A stretch of 64,000 nt of DNA from Blastomussa wellsi (GCA_947652115.1 OX393574.1:12009400-12073399); one strand, 5' to 3'; shown: positions 1 to 10,020, counted from the first letter of the stretch. The notes: a model not told the origin generated them from the letters alone. Made by a program: numbers and translations.

Positions 1-210
1 CTGCCTACGGTCTTGGAAAACTCTAATTCATTTTACGCTCAAAAAGCTGATTCGTTGCTTTTTACGGACTGAGTAAACGCACGCGCAAAATGGCATATAC
101 GATTGTAAGAATGACGAACGTTAAGACGAATGTTAACTGCGAGAGTCAGTTTTCAATTTGAAAATAGTGCTGCACTTAGCTGCTACCCGAGAAAATAAAA
201 CTTACAAAGA

Positions 211-296
211 GCAAACCGAACTGGAACTTACCGCAAGCCAACTGAGGTGGAACTAACCACAAGCAAACCAGAGTGGAACAAGTCGCATGCGAACTG
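211..296. repeat. 26-bp tandem repeat, about 3.3 units
   Basis: Three consecutive 26-bp units begin with GCAAACC, GCCAACT and GCAAACC and share a central TGGAAC; a fourth starts at about 289. Units differ at several positions, so the array is old. On either side, 81-96 and 313-329 are inverted copies of each other (GCACGCGCAAAATGGC and its complement), so the array may sit inside a decayed foldback element. Confidence 0.55.
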
Positions 297-408
297 TGAT
301 TCGTAAAAGTCGGCCATTTTGCGCGTGCATTTCGAAAGTTCAAAAGTAACGAAAGTCAAACAATATCTGTGGACGCAGTTGACGCCAATCCCTCCTAAAC
401 CTTTTCTA

Positions 409-655
409 AAATGGGAATTTCTAGAAGGGACGTGGCCTCTTGTCTATTGTGTGCAAGTGTCAAGTTCACACCTGTTTTAGATCGGCTAATATGGGCATTG
501 GAAAATTGCAGTGAGTCTTGCTCAAAAAACCGATCATTTTCGAGGTGGAGTTCTATTGTAGTTTGAGGAAAATCTTTAGGTGCGTATATTAGCCGATCGA
601 AATATTCTGTGAACTTGCTTCTAGCACACAATAGACAAGAGGGCACGCCCATTCT
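409..655. mobile_element. Foldback (MITE-like) element
   Basis: Two arms of about 85 bp are inverted copies: the left one starts at the AATGGG near 409 and runs through CTCTTGTCTATTGTGTGC, the right one runs from the TTAGCCGATCG near 583 to GCCCATT near 654. About 80 bp separate them. There is no coding capacity. Small reading frames here are palindrome artefacts. Confidence 0.6.
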
Positions 656-803
656 AGCGAATATTTAATTAGTAAGGAAATCCCCGTTGAAGTGGAGATT
701 TCTTTGGCATAAATATTTGAACAAAAGAAACTGGTTAATGAGACACCGAGTTCAGCACCTCAACTAGCGGTTTTAGAGGTGGACGCTTTTGTTTCGATTG
801 GAA

Positions 804-927
804 GCGAATATTAGCCAATCCAAAACGGGTGTGACTTTGACACTTGCACACAATGGTCACGTGACCGCAAACCCATCTTGTGTGCAAGTGACGAGTTCAC
901 ACCTTCTGTCGTTCGGCTAATACTCGC
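804..927. mobile_element. Second foldback element related to 409-655
   Basis: Inverted arms of about 50 bp start GCGAATATTAGCC at 804 and end GGCTAATACTCGC at 927, with TTGTGTGCAAGTG in both arms. The arm motifs (TATTAGCC, TGTGTGCAAGTG) match those of the 409-655 element, so both belong to one family. Confidence 0.55.
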
Positions 928-1041
928 ACTACATGAAAACAATAGCGAACCTCCTCCGAAAAGGTCATGTTCGCTCAGTGCTTATAAGCTCATTTTCCAT
1001 TCCTATTGTTTAAATATTCATGGCTTGATATATCCGCTGAT

Positions 1042-1110
1042 CTAACTCGCTAGCAATGGTTTGGGAAATCCCCATGATGGGGATTTCCCAAACCATTGCT
1101 AGCGAGTTAG
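1042..1110. repeat. Perfect 34-bp palindrome with a 1-nt spacer
   Basis: Bases 1042-1075 are the exact reverse complement of 1077-1110, with a single G at 1076 between them. The centre reads CCCCATGATGGGG. It can extrude as a near-spacerless cruciform. A 60-residue frame across it is an artefact of the symmetry. Confidence 0.9.
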
Positions 1111-1572
1111 GAGATATTATTTTAAAAAATGGTACTAGTGAGCAGCACACAGCAACGAATCTTGTTGACTTTTCTATTTATCCTCCGGTTTCGTGTGATT
1201 ACTACACACTTCGTCAGGGATTAAACAAGATAGTGTGAGGAACTCATTTTATACCTTAACTTTACAGTACAAATCACGTTCCTTACAGTACAAATCCTGT
1301 TTTATTCTTGCTTCTACCAAGGCAGACATGCCTTTGTTTTCGTTGTTCCAGATTGTTCTTATTCCAGATTTAAAAATTAGAATATGAGCTCGAGATTTCT
1401 ATCACGCATACGGACATCGAGAGCGAATAATCTAATTGTTTAGTATAAATCTACTAGTCGTGGAGACTTTTGTCTTTTCTGGAACAACCTCAACCAGTAA
1501 ACTGTCCAAATCTTCTTGACGGACATTTCGAAAAAGCGAAGAAGCGGCCACCATTTTGTTGACAACCGCACT

Positions 1573-1620
1573 GCTACGCTACTCACTATCTATCACAGAA
1601 TAGATAGCGGGTAGCGTAGC
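1573..1620. repeat. Short imperfect hairpin
   Basis: GCTACGCTAC at 1573 pairs with GTAGCGTAGC ending at 1620, and ACTATCTAT pairs with ATAGATAG inside. It sits between AAATCTACTAG (about 1446) and CTAGTAGATTT (about 1650), a wider inverted pair, so it may be the core of a larger foldback. Confidence 0.5.
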
Positions 1621-1865
1621 CAATCAGAGAACGGCATTCGTGATAGAACGCTAGTAGATTTAGACTGAACAGATTTATAAGAAGATTAGAAAGGCTTGTC
1701 CCGCAAAAAGCACGTCCAGGCGGGACAAGGTGTGCACGAGAAACATAATAGGGCCCATGGCGCTCGTTTTCGTGTTTAGCTGTCAAGATCTCGTTTAGGG
1801 TTACACGCGAGGAAATGTTTAACAGTTATTCTTCGAGGACGCGCCGCATATGAGCTGATATTTAA

Positions 1866-1907
1866 CAATTATTCCACGAGTGCGCGTTGGATATGAGATG
1901 GTAGATG

Positions 1908-1939
<32 letters not shown>

Positions 1940-1962
1940 AACCATCTCATATCCAACAAGCA

Positions 1963-1978
<16 letters not shown>
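1866..1978. mobile_element. Foldback element with CAATTATTCCACGAG-type ends
   Basis: The left arm CAATTATTCCACGAG... through GGATATGAGATGG is matched by CCATCTCATATCC... through CGAGTGGAATAATTG on the right, with a GC-rich loop near 1915-1930. Related foldbacks ending in CAATTATCCTGC occur at 18548-18703 and 25335-25480, so this is a dispersed family. Confidence 0.6.
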
Positions 1979-1995
<17 letters not shown>

Positions 1996-2058
1996 AAAAA
2001 ATATTGTACAAACATTGCAAAACTGCATTCTTTTTCGCGTACACGTACCTTTTTGTTA

Positions 2059-2283
2059 AGCCCCGTTCAAACGGCGCATGATAGTCGATGATAGTTTTAC
2101 TCCCCAAAACTATCATCTACTATCATGAGCGTGTTCAAACGGGAAAAACTATCATCGACTATCATTAAGATTTTGAACAAGTTCAAAGTAAATGATGGTT
2201 GATGATAGTGTATGATAGTTCGTGTTCAGACGGAGATGATAGCTGGAACTATCATCAACTATCATGACCGTTTGATCGGGGCT
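2059..2283. mobile_element. 225-bp TIR element packed with CTATCAT motifs
   Basis: The terminal inverted repeats are AGCCCCGTTCAAACGG at 2059 and CCGTTTGATCGGGGCT ending at 2283, flanked by TA on both sides (TTAA left, TTAT right, so TA or a decayed TTAA duplication). The interior holds eleven exact copies of CTATCAT or its complement, mostly in spaced pairs such as CTATCATCGACTATCAT. There is no reading frame of note. Confidence 0.7.
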
Positions 2284-2364
2284 TATGTGTTTTCTGAGAT
2301 ACTAGCACAACAGTGCTATTTGAAATCCGAATTTAAATAAAGTTTATGTATGTATTACTACAAC

Positions 2365-2735
2365 CGGTTGTATCTAACAAGCTATCGAAATCAAACCTAA
2401 AAAAATTTAAATTTATTGAATAAAAGCATATATACAAGTGTAATATTTTAGTTTCTGAATAAAAAGAAAATGTTTTGGCTGTCGTTCAAGACAAGTTCAA
2501 AAATGCATCATCAACATCAATGATTTGCTTACATTGATTGATACCTGTCAAATCACTATGGCAATTCTCCACAGTTCTTAAATTTCTGTTAGCTAATGTT
2601 GTTGTATCTGACAAAGCTATTGAACTGAAACCTAAAACATTAAAATTTATTGAATAAAAGCATACGTATAAGCGCAATAGTTTAGTTTCTGAATATAAAG
2701 TTTGTTTTGGTTGTCATTCAAGATAAGACATAGCC
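2365..2735. repeat. Diverged direct duplication, offset about 238 bp
   Basis: The segment starting GGTTGTATCTAACAAGC at about 2365 recurs as TGTTGTATCTGACAAAGC at about 2603. Both continue through TTTATTGAATAAAAGCATA and TTTAGTTTCTGAATA, and end in TTTTGG(T/C)TGTC(A/G)TTCAAGA. No coding signal was seen. Confidence 0.6.
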
Positions 2736-3466
2736 TTAATTGTTGTAAGCTTCATTTTATGCAGCCATCAATTCCACCCACCCCGCGACAACCTAATTGG
2801 TCAAAAGTATCAAAATATTCCACTTCTCCACTATTAAAAATGGCAGCGATGTCAAAATTACCAATCAAGATTACCACCCTGAAGACAAACATCACAGTCA
2901 AAGTCCCTTGGGCAGCCCGACCCCCCTCTATCGGGCTTAACATTAATAGGTGCATTACTTTAGTGTATTTCTCAAACTGTAGAAGTTAGATAAGACTAGG
3001 ATCTATCTGTAGTGTTTGACTGGTCTCCCTCCCATTAACAATGTTAATTAATCGAAAATATCATGATCCAGCGTACAAGGATGTTAGTGTCCAATAGCCC
3101 GAGGCTAGTATATTTTATCCTTCACTTGCCCGACGGGCAAGTGAAAGTTTTCACGAATTAATTAATTTATTTATTCATCACACCTTTGAGAATTTTTTCG
3201 GGCTAGTAGAAATGACCTCCTGGCTAGTACATCCTGGTTAAAGCTTGTCCGATGGGCAAGTTGGAAAATTGAACTTCCTTGTACCCTGTGATCAGTCCAT
3301 TCATAGCTCTTATTAATTAATAATTGATGAATACCAAAATGTTTCCTTCCACGGTTTCTGCTGCTATCTTGTTTGTGGAGCAGGGGCAAACATGGTGAAA
3401 TTTACAATTAATGTATTGGGTAGTCAGGAGTCTGATGCTCGATAATTTGCAGAAAAGGATAATTTA

Positions 3467-3941
3467 TCGTAAACACCCGCAGATTAGCCACACCACTTTG
3501 CCAAAATCAGGGGTGTGGCTTCTCTGTGGGAACATTTGAAATAAGGTGCCGTGATTTTCAATGATTTACACTTCTGTGGAAATGTATGTAAATAAAGATT
3601 ACACAAAACTGCAAGAGAGTACTGGTCATTGCTTGTGGAATTTTGGTGACTCCTAAAAGAGCCGTTTGTTGATGTAAGTGTAAGCTTATTACAGCGCTTA
3701 GATTTGTTGCCGCCGCTAGAAGCCTTCAACCGGTTTATGGTCACTTTTTCTCGAACAGGAAAGAAATTGTGGGTAAGAGTTTGAAGTATTTTCCGTTTCA
3801 ATGTCAATCATGAGTTTACGAAGATGTCTCGATGTCTTAAGACTCGACCTTGGATTTCGCTTGATTTCTTTCAAACAACTTTTTTTTGCCCAAATTTGAG
3901 TTGCTAAATTCAGGGTGTGGCTTATCTGCGGATGTTTACGG
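3467..3941. mobile_element. 475-bp TA-flanked TIR element (Tc1/mariner-like ends)
   Basis: The left end TCGTAAACACCCGCAG and the right end (complement CCGTAAACATCCGCAG) continue into a shared AGAT(T/A)AGCCACACC, giving TIRs of about 28 bp flanked by TA at 3465-3466 and 3942-3943. The interior has a 107-codon minus-strand frame (3484-3807) that resembles no transposase I recognise. It is probably a non-autonomous element. Confidence 0.6.
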
Positions 3942-4357
3942 TATATTCCTTTTTTACTAAGTTCTCAATTATTAAAAGTGGAATATTTACTTAAAGGGCC
4001 CTAGTCAGCCTCTGCCATTTTAGATGGCATGGAAATTATGGAAATTGTATGGTGAAGCTTCATCGTATCGTATTGCTGTACGTTATGGAATGGAATCGTT
4101 GTAATTGCTTTTAGCACATTTCTCAAGGGATTTCTTTCATTTCGACATGCTCCACATTAAATATAATAATGAAATTCTCACAAGTAAACAATAAAAAAGG
4201 TGTGGCTGACTAATAATGCACTGATCAACAGGTTTACGATGCATTGTCTTTTCTCGCCTTTTTCCTTTGGGCTGTTGTCCTTGTGTCCTTTTTCCTTTTA
4301 CTTTTTTCTCCTTTTTTTTCATTTTCACCATCCTTTTCTTTCATTCCTTCATCTTCT

Positions 4358-4784
4358 TTCTGTATACAAGGAAGTCCGCCGCAACGAGAAACAAATTGCT
4401 GCTAACCAAGTTTCCTTAGAAGCCAAGGAGAAGTTACTCAAGAATGAGAAAGCTTTTTACACGACAGCTATTGTACAACTTGTTATTTTTCTGTGTTACA
4501 TACCAGCCAATATCTTTGTCGTTATTTTTGTTTCCTTTGAGTTCCAAATCCCCGCCAATGTAAGGCATAATGTTTTGAACCTTACTCTTCTAATTCCAGT
4601 GCTAAATTCCCTGATTAATCCGTTGATTTACGCTGTTAGAATAAGATATTTACGTGTAGCTTTCATTCAATTGTTGTCAAGAAAAACTATTTCACAAGCT
4701 GAGGAACTTCACAGGAAAATGTTTGGACCGAGACAGATTGGAATAGCTAATGCCGAACAAGAACAAAACAGGGCTAGTCACTGA
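4358..4784 (+). pseudogene. 3' half of a class A GPCR (partial copy)
   Basis: From about codon SVYKEVRR this frame matches the C-terminal 140 residues of the intact receptor at 7063-8100: intracellular loop 3 (KQIAANQVSLEAKEKLLK), TM6 with FLCYIPAN, TM7 with NPLIY, helix 8 and the same tail ending EQEQNRAS. TM1-TM5 are missing. Upstream is pyrimidine-rich low-complexity DNA (4240-4357) with no receptor homology, although it opens the same frame from 4200. The homology continues for about 100 bp past the stop codon, so this is a DNA-level inverted duplication rather than a retrocopy. The frame is open and the motifs intact. It could be a terminal exon, because the pyrimidine tract ends in a plausible AG acceptor (TACAAG), but no upstream exons were found. 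I call it a truncated copy. Confidence 0.65.
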
Positions 4785-6448
4785 AGTAGAAGACTAACAA
4801 GATTACCAACAAGGAAATGAGACATTGAACAATGGAGATGAAACTACAGTGCGAGTACAGCCGAAAGAAGAATATGTAGACAAACCTTATCGAGGACAAT
4901 TGTTAACATTTTCAAAACGCAGGATTTCCGTAGAAAATTTTCCATAAGACTGGCTATTAGTTGCCAAAAGGAGTCAAAACTAAAAGACTGAGTAAATTTA
5001 AGCATTAGTTGATTGTTTTCAATCTTTAGGATCTGAATGTTATAGCAACTGTGGTTGTGCCATTTTTCGAGATCTCAAATTACTTATTTTCGATGCATGT
5101 GTTGTGATCTCTTTCTTCGAAACATATACTGAACACAGATTAATAATCTAAAAACAATGAAAGAATATCTGGAATCCAAAGTAAAGCAAAGAGGACGGAA
5201 AACTAGCATGGACCGGAATATTATTGAAGTTCCCCTCAAACAGCTCTTTATACCGAGTGTGCCTCAGTGAAGTTTCCGCGTATGAAATAACACTATTTTA
5301 TACGCTGCTGCGAGAAACCAAAACGTAGCAAATAAAAACGAATTAACATCTTAAGCAGTGATTTTTCCTTCTGTGTTTTCCCTTCTCGCACAGTGATGCA
5401 GGTGCCGGAAAAGAAACAAAAATAAGCTGCTCTTCAGACATTGGAAAATTAAAGAGATTTTTTCGAAATATTTCAAGTTGGCATATTTAGGAAAACGAAA
5501 ACGCAAACCACAGATCCACGAAAAATCTAAAATAATCGGGCTGATATATTTTGCTTTTGTTTGTTTGTTTGTTTTCTTTTTGGAAGAATGAACAGTATAC
5601 GTCTATGTTTTGTTGTGTATTGTTTTTAAGGACTACATGACGTCCATGACGGGAGAATTCAGTTCAATTAAAACTATTTTCCACTTTCGTCTTCTGTGTA
5701 AGAACCTGTGAAAGTCACCAGTGACGTAAAACAAAGAACGGATGACCCAAGACGAGAAGGAAACTCGGCATGTGAGAGGCAATTTAATGGCGGCCGTAAA
5801 TTTTTGGAAATAAAAGTTTAAAAATAATAACTTCTCATGTCATAATCACAATAGATTGAAATTTGGCAAGATGGTTAAGAAAGCAGAATAAAAGTAACAC
5901 AGACGATTTATACCTCTTATGCAGACCGAGTTACGGCGTCGATTTATTTATTGCCAAAGCAATCGAAAAACCCCCACCCCCACTCTTCTACGATACAAAT
6001 AAGAGTGTAATCCATAGAGATTTGCCATTGAAATTTGTAACATCGATCAGTACCAAACTTCTCCTAACAATATCAATACACTGCGAGGCATACAGGTATT
6101 AAGAATAATAAGATCCATCAAATTATTTCGTTACAAAGTCAAGCTAATTAAATAGAACGTGAGAAAATTATTAGCAACTGCCAGATTTTGGCCACCTTAA
6201 TGCTGTTTTTTTTCCTTTTACTTGCGGTCACTGAAATTTTTATATTCGCAAACTCTAGCCAATGCCTTGTTTTCGTGAGTATTTCAAACGGGTAGCCTTA
6301 AATTTACTTTGAATACGAAGACACATGAACCGAGAAAATGAGTAAAAGGTTTTCTAGTGAAAGGAAATTGCTTTTGGTTTCCTTGGGATGCCATGAAACG
6401 ATTAGCAAAGCAAAGACTGAAATATCGACAAATATTTTAAAACATGAA
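4785..6448. other. Gene-free spacer
   Basis: The first 100 bp or so are the duplicated 3' flank of the GPCR copy. Beyond that it is AT-rich single-copy-looking DNA with no convincing exon, TIR or tandem repeat. A 79-codon frame at 5863-6102 has no recognisable domain and is not called. Confidence 0.5.
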
Positions 6449-6451
6449 TAG

Positions 6452-6496
<45 letters not shown>

Positions 6497-6605
6497 GTAT
6501 AACAATATAATTTGGTTTTATCAACTGGGTTGATAATGTCAATTGGCCACCGTAAAGAGATTCAAGAGCTGACGTTTCGAGCGTTAGCCCTTCGTCGGAG
6601 CGAAC
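6449..6605 (+). mobile_element. Penelope-like terminal repeat, copy A
   Basis: This is a roughly 155-bp unit starting GGGGGTAAGTTTCTAAAG and ending TTCGTCGGAGCGAA. It recurs at 53776-53935 (with an inverted partial copy), 55789-55945 and 57028-57182. The minus strand reads CGACGAAGGGCTAACGCTCG then GAAACGTC, a hammerhead-like core. Assignment to the Penelope-like class is inferred from that core and from the insertion structure of the other copies. Confidence 0.55.
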
Positions 6606-7062
6606 ATTCAGTTTAAGAAATGTTTTCAGTTTAAAGCAGAAGATACGGTGAAAATCTTTTATGAACATTAACAACTGGGATCGTGACCATTAAATGAGAA
6701 ACGTTTTTTGTATTGGATAATTGAGTAACATTACCTTCATCGTGTTTTTCCTTGAAAACGCGAAAAGTTGGGTCGGTCGGACGGCGCTAACAGAGAAAAT
6801 TAAAGGCGGGATAGCCTATTAAAACCATTAAATTAAATAAGTTGTGATTTCTGTATCCTCCCTGTATTCTCACAACTAATAGAGCTTCTCTTATGGAATA
6901 TTTATCTTCGTTCAAAATTCAATTCTCGAGTAAAAACCTACATTGTGAAAATGTTTACAGTTGCTCTCAAAAAGCCGTTTCTTCATATTCTTCTTGCGCC
7001 GGTGCTCGCACTGTAGTTTCGAGTCCATTATTCAATATCTCATTTCCTTGTTACTCATCTTC

Positions 7063-8100
7063 TCAGCTCGCCCTGTTTTGTTCTTGTTCGGTATTAGCTA
7101 TGGCTTCAATCTGTCTCCGTCCAAATATTTTCCTTTCAAGTTCCTCAGCCTGTGCCATAGTTTTTCTTGACAACATCTGAATGAAAGCTACGCGAAAATA
7201 TCTTACTCTGACAGCGTATATCAACGGATTGAACAGCGAATTCAGTGTTGGCAGTAAAGTGACAAGATAAAAAGAAATATGCACTAAGTTAGTGGGGATT
7301 CTGTCCTTAAAAGACGCGAGAATAAGAAAACATATATTCACTGGAAAATAACACAAAGCGATAGCGATTAGCAAGATAGCTACGGTGTAAAAAGCTTTGT
7401 TATTCTTCAACAACTTCTCCTTGGCTTCTAAGGAAACTTGGTTAGCAGCAATTTGCTTTTTGCTTCGGCGAACTTCCTTGTAAACAGAAACATTAAAGTA
7501 AACGGGGAGAATGAGAAAAAGAGTTTCAGAAACTGCTATTACTATTAGCATGAATTTTGATGACTTCACGACCTTTTTCCAGCCAAGGATGACCGCTGAA
7601 ACCCACGTCAGACAAGAGGCCATGATGATACGACCTTCAGTTACTTGGTTTTCGTGTACGAATGGATGTTTTATCGCCACATAACGCTCTGCGCTCATAA
7701 GAAGTAAATGATGAACCGATGCCAGCATAACTGTTAATATAACATTCGGTACGTTGTTTAGAATGCAAAATATGTTTTGTCGACCACTGAGAAGTAAACC
7801 TGCCTGGGCGATATGCAAAGGTTGAACAACTATTCCTACCACGAGGTCAGTTGTAGCTAAACAGGCGAGTGCTATGTTGGACTTGGTGCGAAGCTGTCGT
7901 TTGGTTTTCACTGCCACCATCACCAGGATGTTAAGCAAAATGATGAGAGGACAGGTAAGAGCGTGAACGGCGAGTCTGACGATAAATACAGGGTAAAAAT
8001 CATGAGAAATCTTTGCAGGAGTGAAAGGAAGAAACGCAAAGCCACAATTGAGTAATTTGGAGTGGTTTGTGGTGTTGTTCATGATCCTTTTCTCGATCAA
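7063..8100 (-). CDS. Class A (rhodopsin-family) GPCR, orphan
   Basis: A single-exon 345-residue seven-transmembrane receptor. Visible landmarks are three N-glycosylation sequons before TM1 (N8, N9, N12), N57 in TM1 (LLNILV), D85 in TM2 (LATTDLVVGI), C112 at the TM3 start, ERY at 138-140, W166 in TM4, P199 in TM5, CYFP at 250-253 in TM6 in place of CWxP, and NPLIY at 291-295, followed by helix 8 and a charged tail. The loop between TM4 and TM5 is very short and has no cysteine, so the usual TM3-ECL2 disulfide cannot form. That feature is shared with the melanocortin/cannabinoid/EDG/adenosine-related group, but the ligand cannot be told from sequence. The ATG at 8100 is in frame after a TATA/CCAAT promoter. 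It is expected at the plasma membrane, coupling to heterotrimeric G proteins. An inverted partial copy lies at 4358-4784. Confidence 0.88.
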   Translation of the reverse strand: MIEKRIMNNTTNHSKLLNCGFAFLPFTPAKISHDFYPVFIVRLAVHALTCPLIILLNILVMVAVKTKRQLRTKSNIALACLATTDLVVGIVVQPLHIAQAGLLLSGRQNIFCILNNVPNVILTVMLASVHHLLLMSAERYVAIKHPFVHENQVTEGRIIMASCLTWVSAVILGWKKVVKSSKFMLIVIAVSETLFLILPVYFNVSVYKEVRRSKKQIAANQVSLEAKEKLLKNNKAFYTVAILLIAIALCYFPVNICFLILASFKDRIPTNLVHISFYLVTLLPTLNSLFNPLIYAVRVRYFRVAFIQMLSRKTMAQAEELERKIFGRRQIEAIANTEQEQNRAS

Positions 8101-8175
8101 CCAAGTCTCCGTCAGTGTTCTTCAGATTGTTTTCTCTCGTTTTTCGCTTCCTTGCTTAGTTGAGTTCAATCTCGC

Positions 8176-8196
8176 TTTATATAGAACTGACATTGG
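8176..8196 (-). promoter_or_regulatory. TATA box and CCAAT box of the GPCR gene
   Basis: Read on the minus strand, CTATATAAAG (8176-8185) is a near-consensus TATA box about 75 bp upstream of the ATG, and CCAAT (8192-8196) lies just before it. Transcription would start near 8150, giving a 5' leader of about 50 nt. Core promoters this clear are unusual elsewhere in the window. Confidence 0.55.
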
Positions 8197-8399
8197 TCAA
8201 GATGGTATCATGTTTTCTTGCATTGTCACAATACTTTATTACTAGCTGACAATTTTATCAATTAAATTTACATTAACATTAATTTCATTAGCAAACTATT
8301 AAGTGTTTAGTCAATAGCTAATCTTCACTACACGTAATCTGAATTTATCATCCACTGATTACATATCCGAAATTGAAGGTATTCAGTAAAGGCGGCCTT

Positions 8400-8720
8400 T
8401 AAGAAAAGGATTTGAACAATGGTTGAAAAAAACATAGGGAGGATTTGCAACCGGTAAATGGCACTTTCTAGATAATTGAAAAGATTGAGAGCGCGTCCAC
8501 AAACTTCTTAAGGAGAGTATCTAGCGATTTTTCGTTGTTCTTTCTCCTACTTTTAACATGTAAACCTTTTCCTGTCGTTCACAAATTAATGTTGAAGCGT
8601 CATCAAGATGGCTTTAAAAGAAAGGAATTTGTAACAATGCGGTTTTGACACATACAAAACATAAGGGGATCTGCAGCCGGTAATGGTGTAATCTGCGATT
8701 TCCCGTGCTCTTGCTTTCTT
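8400..8720. repeat. Diverged tandem duplication upstream of the GPCR
   Basis: AAGGATTTGAACAATG followed by GGATTTGCAACCGGTAAATG (8404-8460) is echoed about 215 bp later by AAGGAATTTGTAACAATG and GGATCTGCAGCCGGTAATGG (8618-8687). The remaining similarity is patchy. Nothing coding was seen between 8200 and 9130. Confidence 0.4.
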
Positions 8721-9130
8721 CTTCGTTGAACACGTAAGACATGTCTCTTTTCTATGCTATTTTCAACTCCAATTGCAGAAGTTCTCCTGAGAATGAGCAT
8801 GAAAAATTAAAAAATCCTGCCAGAAGCAACAAAACTAGACATGACCCCGCGATCAATGAAAACACTTTACCAGGTAAGCGGTCAACTTCAAAAAGCACGT
8901 GATCTCGATGAGTTCTCAATCTGAGCCCGTGATCTGGTCATGTGATACTGGTCAGTTGATACGTATACCTTTTGACAGCTGTTTAATTGACCATAACATG
9001 GCAAAGATGTAAGCTTTGGGCTCTGGACTATGGCCGCCATGTTGATATTTGGAGCGACGTCGTTCGTAAGTACGTACGTACTTGGCACGCGCCCGCGAGT
9101 CGTGCGCTTGCCATGAAATGAAAAATGAAG

Positions 9131-9285
9131 GGCGATGTAGCAGCTTTCCTAACATATGATGTGATTGGTTTGATACCCTAGCCCTAAACAATAGACTCAA
9201 CAATTGAAATAATGACTTTGTCTTGAAAACAATAGAAGCTGCTTACAATAACAAACAAAAGTAGTTTTGGATAGCTGCTTCACTT
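9131..9285. mobile_element. Small element with GATGTAGCAGCT ends
   Basis: It starts GCGATGTAGCAGCTTT and ends with GAAGCTGCTTAC in inverted orientation, with TTTGATACCCTAGCCCT and AAACAATAG inside. A related copy at 27667-27822 shares the terminal GATGTAGCAGCT, the GATACCCTG and CCCTAGCCCTTAAAACAATAG blocks, and the inverted AGCTGCTAC end. Non-coding. Confidence 0.5.
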
Positions 9286-9355
9286 CCCAAAATGAAAGCG
9301 GTTACGGTTCTCCTGTTTGTACTTTCTACGCGTGCTTGGTTCTTCTGTTTCTATA

Positions 9356-9430
9356 GGTATGGGGCTTGGCTCTGCGGCCCTTTGGGCCGCCGGAGCTCCG
9401 CTATTAAAGTGTTCTGTAAGGTTTCTTATT
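9356..9430. repeat. GC-rich palindromic repeat fragment
   Basis: GGTATGGGGCTTGGCTCTGC followed by GGCCCTTTGGGCC and CGGAGCTCCGC. Matching fragments occur at about 15818-15865 and 18050-18085 (GCTATAAAC after GAGCTCTGC), the latter two heading a duplicated block. A dispersed repeat of unknown class. Confidence 0.45.
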
Positions 9431-9597
9431 TTGCTGTCTTTTGCCCGCGAAGCGAAGTTAAAGGGACAAATAAAAAATTCTACGTGGTCATTACATCTCC
9501 TACCTGCTTCTCCTCTGCTCTCAGCGATGCATTTTACAAAAGAATCGAAAGAAAAATTGAACTTTTCGTCTTAAGGATTTTCAAACTGAAAATCGTT

Positions 9598-10020
9598 CTC
9601 GTCCCCACGGCCCACAATCCTTCTTATCTGCGCCTGGCGCAGACCAGAAGAATCGTGGGCTCCGGTGATGAGAATGGAGTTCAACCCCATTTTCCAGAGC
9701 CGCTTGTTCCTCTTTGCCGGCTGGGCCTGTGCACGAGGAACAAGTGGCTCTGGGGACACACGATTTGATTCGCTGAAATCAAACAAAGGGAATCCAATCA
9801 CATCAGCCGTTTTGATCCTGCTAACGATAAAGGATTTTAAAACGGCTGATGTGATTGGACTCATTTTGTTTGAATTCAGCGAATCAAATCGTGCGTCCCC
9901 AGAGTCACTTGTTTCTCGTGCAGAGGCCCAGCCACCTAAGGGGGACAAGCGGCTCTGGGGACGAGAATGAGTTCAACCCTCGATCACTGGCGAAAAGGAT
10001 CGTGGGCTCTGGGGATGAGG
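9598..10020. mobile_element. Nested foldback element, CTCGTCCCCAGAG family
   Basis: The outer ends carry CTCGTCCCCACGGCCCACAA and ATCGTGGGCTCTGGGGATGA. An inner pair carries CCAGAGCCGCTTGTTCCTC and CAAGCGGCTCTGGGGACGAG. The core is a roughly 57-bp inverted pair: 9752-9815 (ATTTGATTCGCTGAAATCAA...CATCAGCCGTTTT) against 9837-9895. Overlapping reading frames on both strands follow from this symmetry. Ends match the MITEs at 19034 and 60734. Confidence 0.65.

Noticed and set aside
1056..1238. Protein-coding frame of 60 codons
   Set aside because: Its first third is the 34-bp palindrome; no codon or domain signal.
3484..3807. 107-codon minus frame as a transposase
   Set aside because: No DDE or helix-turn-helix pattern recognised; kept only as the interior of a TIR element.
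9292..9970. Overlapping frames of 85-158 codons on both strands
   Set aside because: They run through a nested foldback element, so frames on both strands follow from symmetry.
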